From: Protonemura montana
Lineage: Eukaryota > Arthropoda > Insecta > Plecoptera > Nemouridae
DNA length: 64,000 nucleotides
Direction of reading: 5' to 3'
NCBI GenBank assembly: GCA_947568835.1
Contig: OX387605.1
Span: 18,232,418 to 18,296,417, forward strand
Within the stretch, counting starts at the first letter, position 1. Every line of letters begins with the position of its first letter. This document shows, in pieces, positions 49,846 through 60,789 of this stretch. Made by a program: the position numbers and the translations under genes. Under the pieces are notes generated by a model. The model did not search any database and had not been told where the DNA came from. It worked only from the letters and a program-made list of their open reading frames with translations.

Positions 49846-52800
49846 CTGGAAGGACGGAGGCTTTTTGTTATTCGCTTATAGTTGTATTTGGTGTCAAACA
49901 ATTAAAATTTACATTTTCAGACATATTTGTCCACCAGATAACCCTAGGCTGAAAATGCCAGACATTTTCAACTTTACATTCATCATCTTATTCCGCTTAA
50001 CTCCTCATCGCCGTTCATTAGCTCGCTGTCTTCCAACAATTTTTCATCGCCAGCGTCGACTCACTTTTTCAATCTTTACAATGATTCTTCTCCGTTTCCT
50101 GATAACGTACCGAATCAATAATTTACCAAAGTGGGCATGTATTTGGTTGAAGAAAAGGTAAAAGAAAAGAGTCCAAACAAAAAGTGGTAATACCACTTCT
50201 AATTACTCTTTGAAGAAACGAGTTGGAAGTTACTACGAGAGTTGGTTGGGTATTCAGAGAAGAAATTTCTCAAAATCGTCAAATCTATGGGGAAAAAGGA
50301 GGGGGGGGGGGGGGGGGGGAGGAGGGGCGAGTTGAATGAATGTCGACGAAGAAAAGCGTCTCAGTTCCGAGTTAGCTTGTTGTGAATTTCCGAATTAACT
50401 TGCAGGGAGGTAGCACGTCGCACCAGTTACGAAGAAATTTGTTGTAACTTCCTACATTTATCGTAAACGCCCACGTACAGGACCAAATAGTTAATACAAA
50501 TAAATACCGGAGATTTCTTCAAAACAATTCTTTATTTCACTAAACATACAAGTCTAGTAAATCGATTTACAAAGAACGTTTATTTTATGACTGCAAAGAT
50601 CTGAAAGGTATTTTCGATGGTGAAACTTAACACATAACACAAGGAAGCAATTGAAAAACAAATCGGTTATACGGTGGTTTTCCTGAGTTGACGTAGGTAA
50701 AGGTTGGCCTTTGACTGGTGTTAGGTTTCAACAACAACAAGAAAAACAAAGCGTACTCACTTCTTGTTCTACTCGTGGTGTTTACATTAAAAACACACAC
50801 ACACAGTCTAGCTTGTCATATAAGAGAATCCAAACGAAACGAAGTAAGGTCAAAGACATAAAACTCTTCATTACAACACGTTTAAGATGAACATGGTATT
50901 TTGCACGCAGACTTTTAGCCCGGAAAATATTGGCAGCAATCGCGTGCTGCATGTAAAACCGCAATTTTCACCTGTCAAGTAATTAGCAACGCGTCATTAA
51001 TCCGCAGGAAAACGAGAAATACACGATTTAATACAAAAACTAATTTCACCGACTTACAGATTTTCTGTACAATCTGTTATTGATGTACAGTCGTAGCCCT
51101 GCTAATAAACATTCACAATGCCACCAACACAAGCGTGGGATTCCAGCACGGATTTATCCTTATTCAAAATGACAATACAGCCAAGAATCGCAAATTTAAT
51201 AACTCGAATTAAGAACGAAAGTAGTTTACTGACATTTGCGAATAATTCCTAACGAAAACAGTGCATTTACGTGAAATTGGAAAGAGAGCGACAAAATAAG
51301 AGCGACAGTTCAACGGACAGTAAATTTAGACAGTAAATTTAGTTAGACAAGAATGAAATGGAGTATAGGAACTCGTTCGGTAAATGAAAACACTATAGTA
51401 CGACTAGGACGATTAAGTGTTTAGTTTCATCTTACAGTCTCGCCTAGTCTTTGTGACAAACGACTCGCTAAAAATTCTTGTAGCGCTATTTCGATCCCCA
51501 GGTGACCGATAGATTCCGTTCTTACGGTGTTTCCTTTGACGCTTTTACTGATAGAGAGATTCCATCCTAGACAGATTGCTGTTCGCGATCACCATGGCAA
51601 CTAAGGTGCACAGCACAATGGCTCTTAAACAAGTTCAAATAGATTCGCATGCAACTGTTAACTGTAAACTCGTTGTTAAGCACTTAAACTTTTGTCAAAC
51701 AGACATTGATTGGATTCGGTATCGTTAATGAAGAACAAATAAATTGCTTGTTCAGTTAATATCTCTTCCTGTTTGCATCGTATACTGACCACTGTTAACT
51801 GATTCTGACCGATTCAACTGCAAACGCGATAGAAATGTGATTTTGTCATCGGCAGCAAGAATAATCGTGAAACCCAGGTCTTCACAATCTTTCTTATCAA
51901 CGCCATTCTCGAATTCCACTTACAATGAACATTTAAAAAGCTGGCAAAAAAACAGCACAATTTCACTGTGTTTCACATACATTATCTCTATGTCAGCTTA
52001 CAAATATAAGCTATGGAACGAACCTATATATGCGATTTCAATCAACATTGTTACAGAGAACTATGTGTCGGTAAAATTTTCCAATACTTTATAACAACAA
52101 TATTTTTAATTAAATAGTGCAAATTTAATTACTTGCAAATAATTAACGATTTAAATTAAATTTCACGTTAAACTACAGGTGAATTGCCGTAATTACCTAA
52201 TTGAAGTTCAAGTTCGTCACGTGGGCAGATTCCCCCGAATGATTAATGGGTCAAGGTAGCTTTAGCAAATGCTTGAACGTGTGACACATGTTCAGCAAGG
52301 ATAGAAAATATGAGCGATGTTTCAGCCCTGGATGACAGATATGCGGGAAGCCAAGCTAAGTGGATTTCACGCCTTTCCACGTCAGTGCCAAAATGTTTGG
52401 CGGGAAGCTAAGCGAAAGAACTCTTCTAGAAAAGATCGCAGTTCACACGCAGCAATATCCTTCTGACGTTTACTGATCCTAAGTAAACGTCGATTTTTTT
52501 CTGTTTACATAAATTCTCGATCAGTCAGACGATCTTAAGGTTTTCAAGAAAGAATATTCTCCCTGAAACGTTCAGCAATGTGGCTCGATTTTGTTTTCAT
52601 CTTTCCATCTCAATCTTGGTTTGTATAAATAGTACGTTTCCCACTTCATTTTAAAGCATCATTGATGACACGAGTTGATAAAAGAATAACCCACAAAACG
52701 TGGTTTTGTGTGAAGTTCCTTGGGTAAGATTGCAACATTTACATCATTTTAATGTTTATACTTCAAGTAGAATAGGACATGGTTTTACCTACTGGGATCC

Positions 52801-53304
52801 AGCTAGTCAATGCTGTACTGTAGGTAAAAGTTACCTTAAGAACCAACAAAAATAAACAATAAGCAAGACCCATTCTGTTTTAATAACTGTCTGATGGTAT
52901 TACAATCGATTTGTTTATTTTGTTAGCAAATTTATCGAACGCGTTCGAAGCTAACTTCATGCTAACGTCTATTGTTTGAAGAACTACGTAAACGAAACAA
53001 CCTCAACAAGTCTTCGGAGCGCAAACTTTCCGTCCTCTAAAACATTGTGGAAAACGAATTTACGGCAATTTTTAGAAAAAAACACCCAGACATTTCAATA
53101 ATTAAACAGTTACTTAAGAAATTTGGTAAGTGGGTGGACAGATAAAATATTAAACAGCATGCAAATAACTAACAAGTTCAAGGCCGTGAAAATTCGTTCC
53201 TATATTGAATCTCCTATTTTCGCATAAAAACTAAGAAATACAAAAGAATATAACACATCACCATTCCCTAAACAATCAGATCTTTCGTTTCAAATCAAAC
53301 TCAC
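49846..53304. other. Probable 5' intron of AKHR
   Basis: No coding exon supported. It contains a short AC microsatellite near 50793-50806 and a 19-base G run. If the untranslated exon at 53.3 kb is real, this is one intron of about 3.5 kb. Confidence 0.4.
50301..50319. repeat. 19-base G homopolymer
   Basis: Uninterrupted G run flanked by further short G runs. Confidence 0.9.
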
Positions 53305-53470
53305 CAACACTCGAAGACAGCAACAACTACATGCTTGCGTTGTCGACCATCACTAACAACTGAGATGAATCCCACTACGCGTCGTGTAACAATGCGACGG
53401 CGAGACCTTAGGGTAGGATCGACGCCGACGTCGAGGAGGGCGTCGGAACGCTCGGACGGATCCTGCGCAG
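53305..53470 (-). promoter_or_regulatory. Candidate AKHR promoter and non-coding first exon
   Basis: Reading the minus strand, a CpG-dense, CGTCG-rich stretch (53385-53470) is followed by ATCTCAGTTG. The TCAGTT initiator consensus puts a possible start at 53361. About 56 bases later comes a strong GTGAGT donor (53299-53304). This would splice to the acceptor just upstream of the first AKHR coding exon (exon start 49845). No TATA box was seen. The link is inferred from orientation and splice-site quality only. Confidence 0.4.
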
Positions 53471-54060
53471 CTTGTCATCAAACGTAGTCATCTGTCAGCG
53501 ACGACCAATTGATGGATAATAACGGTTTATCAAACATCCCCAGGGCAACCGAAACACACACTTGCCATTGATGTCACATAGATCCTATTGCTTCTAGTAA
53601 GGAGTCAGATGGCAACGTCGTAGAAGCCGGCTGTCTACAACTGAGACGCTTTCGTGATATATGCTTACAAGTTACAAAGTACCTAATCGGCGTTATTTTT
53701 GACGTTATACCATGACCTCATTTGAGCTAATATTTACATTCTACATTGCTATTGATAGTTTATCGAGTGTAAATTAGAAAATATACAGTAGAAACTAAAT
53801 GTGATTTGATACTTTTATAGTTCGATCTTTTAGAGTATATTTAAAGTTATGTCTACCCCGTGCTGTTTGCTAATCAACTGTTACGATTTGAGTGGTAATA
53901 TTTCAAATTACTTGTTATATCGGTTAAAGAATTTTATAGATGATAATTATTAATATCACAATCATTAAAATAGCCGAAAAAACAAAACATATTGGCACGA
54001 CAAAAGCGTTAAAACAAAAGGTAAATGGTGGACATTTGTGGAGATGATTTGTATAGGTAT
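53471..54060. other. Intergenic, upstream of AKHR
   Basis: AT-rich apart from its first 200 bases. No exon or RNA gene recognised. Confidence 0.4.
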
Positions 54061-54063
54061 ATA

Positions 54064-54149
54064 TTTTTTTAATGGCAGTTGGTCTGCATGTCACCTCAAA
54101 ACGACTGGTAGGGCCTCTACCGGGAAATTATGTTCTCTCACTTAATGAA
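54064..54149 (-). mobile_element. Family A interspersed repeat, copy A5 (5' fragment, inverted)
   Basis: On the minus strand it reads AGTGAGAGAACATAATTTCC, CGGTAGAGGCCCTACC, AGTCGTTTTGAGGTGACAT and GACCAACTGCCATT, the first 85 or so bases of family A. The AT-rich rest of the element is missing or too diverged to see. Confidence 0.7.
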
Positions 54150-55282
54150 GGCCTCATCAGAAATTCGAAGTAGGTAATTTTATATGAAGCATTCACAATT
54201 AAGTCGGTATGAGTGGATGCTCCAGTGTTGGTACCTGACAACCCATAACACGTTTGAAAATATATCCGAGCTCAAAAACGCCAAGAAAATATTTACCGAT
54301 TTTAACCAGATAAATAAATAGGCCACAAAAGCATTAACGCAGTGCGGAAAATGCACAACAACCCAAACTCTGTGCGGCTGGTAACGGTTGGCCTTGTAAC
54401 GTTCGCTAATTACCATCACCGGTATTGGCTGATTATTCGACGAGACGCAATAATTAATCATCTGCACCCTTAAATTGGACCCCCTTTCCCTCGATCCCCC
54501 CCACTACCCTACCAATTGTGATGTGGTGTCGCTCAGGCTCAATGCAAGATGTTCGTTGGAAATGTGTTAGGCAGATGAAACGTTCGAAATGCGCGGAGAA
54601 TTGTAGATGACATGTAATTCGATGAAAATGGTGTTCAGATTCGGGGAAAGTTTCGGAGTTGCAGTCGTTCAAGTGGAAAGCGTAGGAAAACTTTCACCTG
54701 AACCACATTATTTGTTGTTGTGTGCACCCATATCACATTTCCAAATTATATGAGAGCTGGCGTTGAAACTTGTTGACTGCTGAAAAGGGTAGGTATAATT
54801 GGTAAATGATGGTAACTTTTGATGTTTTCTTTTTTAAAAGGACATAGAAAATAACCAAATAAAGAAAGCTTTTGAAATTGAATCCGAAAATCATCAATGC
54901 GTTCTAAAAAGTTGTACTTTGTAAGCTTTGGCATGTTCCTGCTATGATGCTATGATGGAAGAAATACTGAAAATGAATGTACATTAAGATCGTGATGCTC
55001 TTTTTTTCTTACTGCTTTATTAAGTGTAACACAAGTTCTTGCAACATTTTAGGTGAACGTAGATCATAGCGTGGGAGGAATGGTTTGCAGGCAAAAAGTT
55101 TTACTGACTGCGAAAAATTGTATGTGACGCAATTCAAAGCAAGGTGCCAAAAATCTATTTAGAACGATAGTTTCAGTCAAGCCAGAAGTTTATCATTAAG
55201 GGAGTAAATATATTCTGCTCAATGAATTTTTTAAGCGCCGTAGTACTGAACATAACCTACGCAAAATAATCTTATGTACCCG

Positions 55283-55503
55283 CAGAAAAGCAAATTTTAG
55301 AAGCTCTGTCAGACGGCCTCAGTTTCTTTGTGGCTACCAAAAGTTAAATCTACCATTGAATCGCATATGCCAGGCCATTTATACCCACAATAACATGATA
55401 AATCAGATTTTAGAAAAACCAAAAGTTGAATCTACCGTTAAATCCCATAAGATTGATAGTATTATTTGTTTTTAAAAGTTGGCAAGGAAAATGACTATCT
55501 TAC
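55283..55503 (-). mobile_element. Family D element, copy D2 (inverted, with internal duplication)
   Basis: On the minus strand it begins with CCTTGCCAACTTTTAAAA, contains the family segment ATTTAACGGTAGATTCAACT, and then a second copy of that segment (GATTCAATGGTAGATTTAAC) before GGTAGCCAC and the AGAGCTTCTAAAATTTG end. Compared with D1 it carries about 90 extra bases from a partial duplication. Terminal inverted repeats are degenerate here. Confidence 0.6.
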
Positions 55504-57239
55504 AAAAATGTTAGAATAACTTTCATCTCAAATATCAATATCGTTTATGATTCAGTAATTCAATATTTATAAAAGTAGTGTGATTAAGATAATCAAAACG
55601 ATATGATATTTTTATGAACAACAACACTAGAAAATAACATAAAACCTTGGCCTACTCACATCTATGTTCTATCGCTATCACGACTGGAGGATTTTACGCG
55701 GGTCAGTCTGTTTTCATGTTTTGCATGGTAAATACATGAGCTAATTTGAGTTATTCAGCCAATTATCATGATTTCATATTCATTCGCCAAACTCATGATC
55801 AAACGTATCACTGAAAACGAATTTCAAACCTAAACAAATACAAGAACACTGCCGCTTTTCCGGAAAACCTGGCCATATAACCTTCGCTTTGAAGACTAAT
55901 AATGACGTATCAAGAACTGTGTTGAGATCTCAAAGGAAAACGAAACCATGCCCAATAGTTCTAAATATCGAAGGGGAGAACTTAGTGGTTGATATTTTCT
56001 ACCTTTCAAATCGCAAACGGCAAGAGAAAATACCCGCATGTTGTGCAGATTTCCCTAGATGGAGCTCGTTCCTGGAAACGAATATGGTTAAAAAGTCACT
56101 TACGAGAGTTATTTTTCTCTTTAGAATCTTCGTAAAAAGATTTGTATAACTGCTTTGGTTATAGGATTATTAGGATTTGATTTATGGACCAATTCTTTAC
56201 AACATATAAACTCGCGAAGCCATAATTATATTTTCAATAACATTTTGAAAATAATGTAACCTGTGATGTAACTGTAATATTCATAACACCTCCTAAAAAC
56301 CCGAATGTCACGAGTAAAAAAAGCACAATCAACAATTGCATGAAGTGCATTCGCAATTGCCACTCGCGAAACAATCTGGGATCACAACATCAATGACTTT
56401 TTTACCCTGTCGGCATCACTATAAAAAATGTCATTAGCTTTGCCTATAGGTGCACATTATTAGCATGGGGAATAGGGATTTTGTGAGATTCAAATACCAA
56501 CTTTTACATTCGGTGCTATGCACTGAAAATAAACCATTCGGGTTGCTCATGTGTGAACTTAAATACATGGCACAACCCGTGTATATTGATCGAGCATACT
56601 TAAAATAACACGATTACCTGAAATTATGTTTAATATTGCTACATATATGTTACTAATTTATTTACTATATCATCAAATTCAAATAAAAACATGTGTATAT
56701 TTGCGGTAGCTGTGCTAGGCTCAAGTACTCGGGTAATGAATTAGAGGTTAATGCACAGGTACGTAATCAAATAGTATACAACTATCACTTATGGTCACAG
56801 GGCATTGATTAGTAGACCAAACAAGCAAACGTGATATACGGCACGACCCACGATTCTAGCTAGAGCTTACAACCACCCACCACCCAATTTTTGCAAGAAT
56901 ACCAGACGATTTTCTCCAGATAACTTTACTATCGAGCTTTATATTAAAGTATATGTAACGTAAGTGTTAAGTGTGAAGTATGTTAAAATATGTACTTACA
57001 CCTTAACTATATAATATTAAATTGCAGCTGATTAATATTGTTAATAATTATGGACCAAATACTAATTACTCACTTCAGGCTTCTAATTCAGTTTTTCAAA
57101 ACGACGCTGTTCATCAGAGTGCGTAACCTCCGTTCGTAACTATTTTCATATGCACACGGTTTGTTTAGTTATGAAAAAAAGAACATTAAATGGTTTATTA
57201 TCGTTCATAGATGATATAACTCTGAAGCAGTGCACGCTG
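55504..57239. other. Intergenic, no gene recognised
   Basis: AT-rich. The frame at 55889-56149 has no recognisable family or splice context. Confidence 0.45.
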
Positions 57240-57430
57240 GTTAGCAGGTTGGCATGTTACTCGGTGAACGTTTTGGGACAGGCTTGGTGCACGTGTTAGC
57301 CACACGCAACTGTGCGCCGGGACACATGCCGTCTAACTGAGCACGGTGAGGTCAACGCCGAGATGAGGCGGGAGTGGCCAGATCACAGGGTCAACCGTCG
57401 TCTCTTCACGAAGAAAGGGGATCCGGCCGT
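57240..57430. other. Isolated GC-rich patch
   Basis: About 190 bases of GC-rich sequence in strongly AT-rich surroundings, with sharp edges. No complete open frame, tRNA box pair or match to families A, C, D or E was found. It could be a fragment of an unrelated mobile element or an untranslated exon. Confidence 0.3.
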
Positions 57431-60400
57431 TAGGATTCGTAAATTCAAAAATATCGAAGTAAATTCAAATGAGAGTTGGCGGTGATGGTCAAGGTTGTGA
57501 TCAGTCGGTTCACACGGTTACAGAAGGCGAATGGGATGAAAGGTAAAACAAATAATGTTTTTTTAGAATTTAAAGGAAAAACAAACAATTGTATTAAATG
57601 GTGTAACGTATGCCTCTCTGTTGTAACATACCAATTAGGACTGTAATGTTTGCTTATGTTATAATGTTGAGTTTTAATGTTTGTAAAATCTAGCTCGACC
57701 AGTGCAGTGTATATTAAAAATGGAGTAAATTGGAAGATTCTGATCAAAGAAGTAGATCGGTTATAGATTACTGTTCAATATTAAATTCGTAAATTTACTT
57801 TTATTCGATTTTAATTTTTTTTAGAGACCCTTGAGATCGAAGGTAATAAATTTGACAAACACACTTCAGAAATCGCAACCTTTTATCATTAAATTTTACC
57901 TTACTCGAACGATTAGTTACACGAGACATTTTCTGAAGCAGACGGAATGATAACAAAAAATTAAATACTTCTCACCAACCCCAAAAAGCAATTTTGGGAG
58001 TATGATAAGTTTTATGGCGTTCTAATACACCCCACCACCACAACCCAAAAACAGGTGAATCACACCTGATATTATGTGCCAATTGGAGCCTCGGTTTTGA
58101 CGGTATTGCTGGAGCGACTAAAAGATTTCAATACCACAGAAGAGCTTTCTATTCTTGGCCTTGGAGGAATATAATCTGCTAACAGGTGTGTACCCTATCA
58201 GTATGACTTCAAAAACCTTGCGATAACACGCATACAAATTTACGAAAATTTTCAGAAATTCCACAAATTATTTGTAGCTCAAGAGCAAGAAATGTCTTAA
58301 TGATTTTGCACCAAGCTATCACAATTTGAAGATCATATTGTAATTATGCGTAATAGAAGATTTGAGCTTTGAACTTCTTTTCGTTCTCTTCTTATTCGAA
58401 TTTTCGAGAACATTTTAGTGAAATTATTTTATTTGAATTTTCACGCAATAGCTACATCTTATCAATTATTTAATGATTTTGCCTTTGACACGTCAATATC
58501 CAGTCAACGTCGGTTGTTGACACCAAAACTGAAATAATTCACTCACATTTTTTGGTAAATGCTAAAACTAGCAAGTTAATTCCATCTTTCCAGTGTGCAG
58601 AAGTATCGGCATTCGTCGCCTGTGAAGGTCATACGGATGCCTTGAAAACCCATAGTACATCAATGTGCCGCAGGCGTGCCTAACTCAAAGGCATCTACCA
58701 TTTAGGGAAACGCAAAGTTATCTCAGTGGAAAACAGGAAATACTGGGTCAGTTTTCAATGGACGTAAAATCAGATGGGTGCACTTGATGACCAGTTTTAT
58801 GTTGAGGATTGACATTGGCAATCCAGCAATATCCATTGTATTTAACTTTTGTACGTAGTTGTAGGAAGTATTTTATATATTTTTACTATTTAAACAATCA
58901 ACTTTCAATGGTAGAATCAAGAAACGGACTTAATTTTGAAAACGGAAACTGGCCTGACCGCTAAAATAAATAAAAAAAACTAGAAATCGAGTTTCCTGCT
59001 TATAGAGGATTATAATTTCTCTGAGCAGGGTTTTTTTTTCAAAAATAAGTTAGGTTTATATGTTGGCTAATTTTGGCAAGTAGTTTAAGGAACCATGTTC
59101 GGAAAAAGGTAAATCTTTGGTCTACAACGTACTCGCTTTCAAGTTTGTTTAGCAATAAAGGCTCGGCCAGAATGCCATTTTAAAATTTCGTCTGAAATCA
59201 CTAGAAAAATCCTCCCCATAAGGATATTTTTAACCGCCCATAAACTGGTCAATAGGATCTGCAAATGATATCACAACTCGAAGAGTACAGGACATTGTAA
59301 TTTTAATTTTAATAATAATCTTATCGCATATTTACAATAACTTAATTATAAGTAAATAAAACAATATGTTTTAGACTGACTTGAATTGGAAGTACAATAT
59401 TACTCTGAGCAACAGCACAATAAGCATCACATAATTCTCCATTGACTACATCTTTCATAGTTATATGAATTTGTAGTAACAGATTCATTGCCCATTTAAT
59501 TTGCTTAAAATTATTTGACCACGAACAAAATATTCCGTGTTTTTTAAATATAATTTCTCTAAAATATTACACGTAATTACAATCATTCAGCATCACGCCA
59601 ACATTCACAGTCAGTCATACAATGGAAACGTCATCCGCTTATTAATTGAATTATGGAAGTATTAATAAGATTATTAGCTACACTTTCTATAGTCTTTAGG
59701 AGCCACGTTCTGGAGCAGTAACATTTATAATTATACAAGAAATCTACACATTGACTGGAAACGTATGTAATAGTGGAACTAAAATATTTTTTTTTTGCTT
59801 TTAAAATATTTACAAAACATTGAAAATGTGTGGCTAAACACAATTTTTTTTTCAAAATGTCAAAGGGCGCATGGCACATTTTTCTTACGTGAGAAATCTG
59901 AGCAAACCATTGCACACTTTTTCTGTTGAGCTTATTTAGCGAATAAGTCTCGCCATCTGAGAGTACTTTCACTGAATCATTACCACATTTTCTACTTCCA
60001 TAAAGTAATCTTGCAAATAGCCACACATTCATGATATCATATAATTTTCATAATTAGCTTTCAAAAGCATCATTCTTCCATAATTTAGCTTTGTTTTTAC
60101 TGGTTAACAAAGTGTATACGTATCTTATTCATATATAAATGTTTTGTTTGTACAAATCTATGATTTGAATACGTGAGTGACCAAGCCTGATTTCAATTCA
60201 GTTCAGAGCATTGGATTCTTGGACGTGGCTCGCTGTTGGCTCGGGAATTTCTCCTCGTTACACAGAAAACTAATTCATATTATATTTACAGCATGAGCAT
60301 CATACACATCTATACACTGTATAATTTACACAAATAACACAAAGTACAAAGACGAGCACACAACAAGTAATTGTGTGTAGATTTAAATATGATTCAAACT

Positions 60401-60789
60401 TGTTTATACGGCCCTTGGATTACATAAGAAATTTTGACATGTATTTTCGAAAAACTTAGTATCACTTATCGAAAATTTCGCGAAGAAATACAGAGGTGTG
60501 TTTTTTGTGAGTGTTGTGTGTGAACAAGAAAAATAAAGAAAAATAAAACAGATCACATAAAGAGAACTTGAGATGGAGATCTTATAAACGCATGACCTTT
60601 AAATAAGTCAGCAGCTATAAGGTTATTTGGCACCGATTCTTCATCCCCGCACGAGCACATGGTCACGTCCACCCTTCATTAAGCGTCACTTTTCTCTCGG
60701 CAATGTCTACGCGACGCGTCGAAAGAAACCACAGCACTTTTTCTTAAATATTATAGTGGAGTCCTACAAGGAGGCTAGATTCTCTCGAT
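57431..60789. other. Intergenic and LpR 3' untranslated region
   Basis: No coding exon supported. The lipophorin receptor 3' untranslated region must enter from the right, but its end could not be placed. Frames such as 59631-60032 are AT-rich and unlike protein. Confidence 0.4.
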
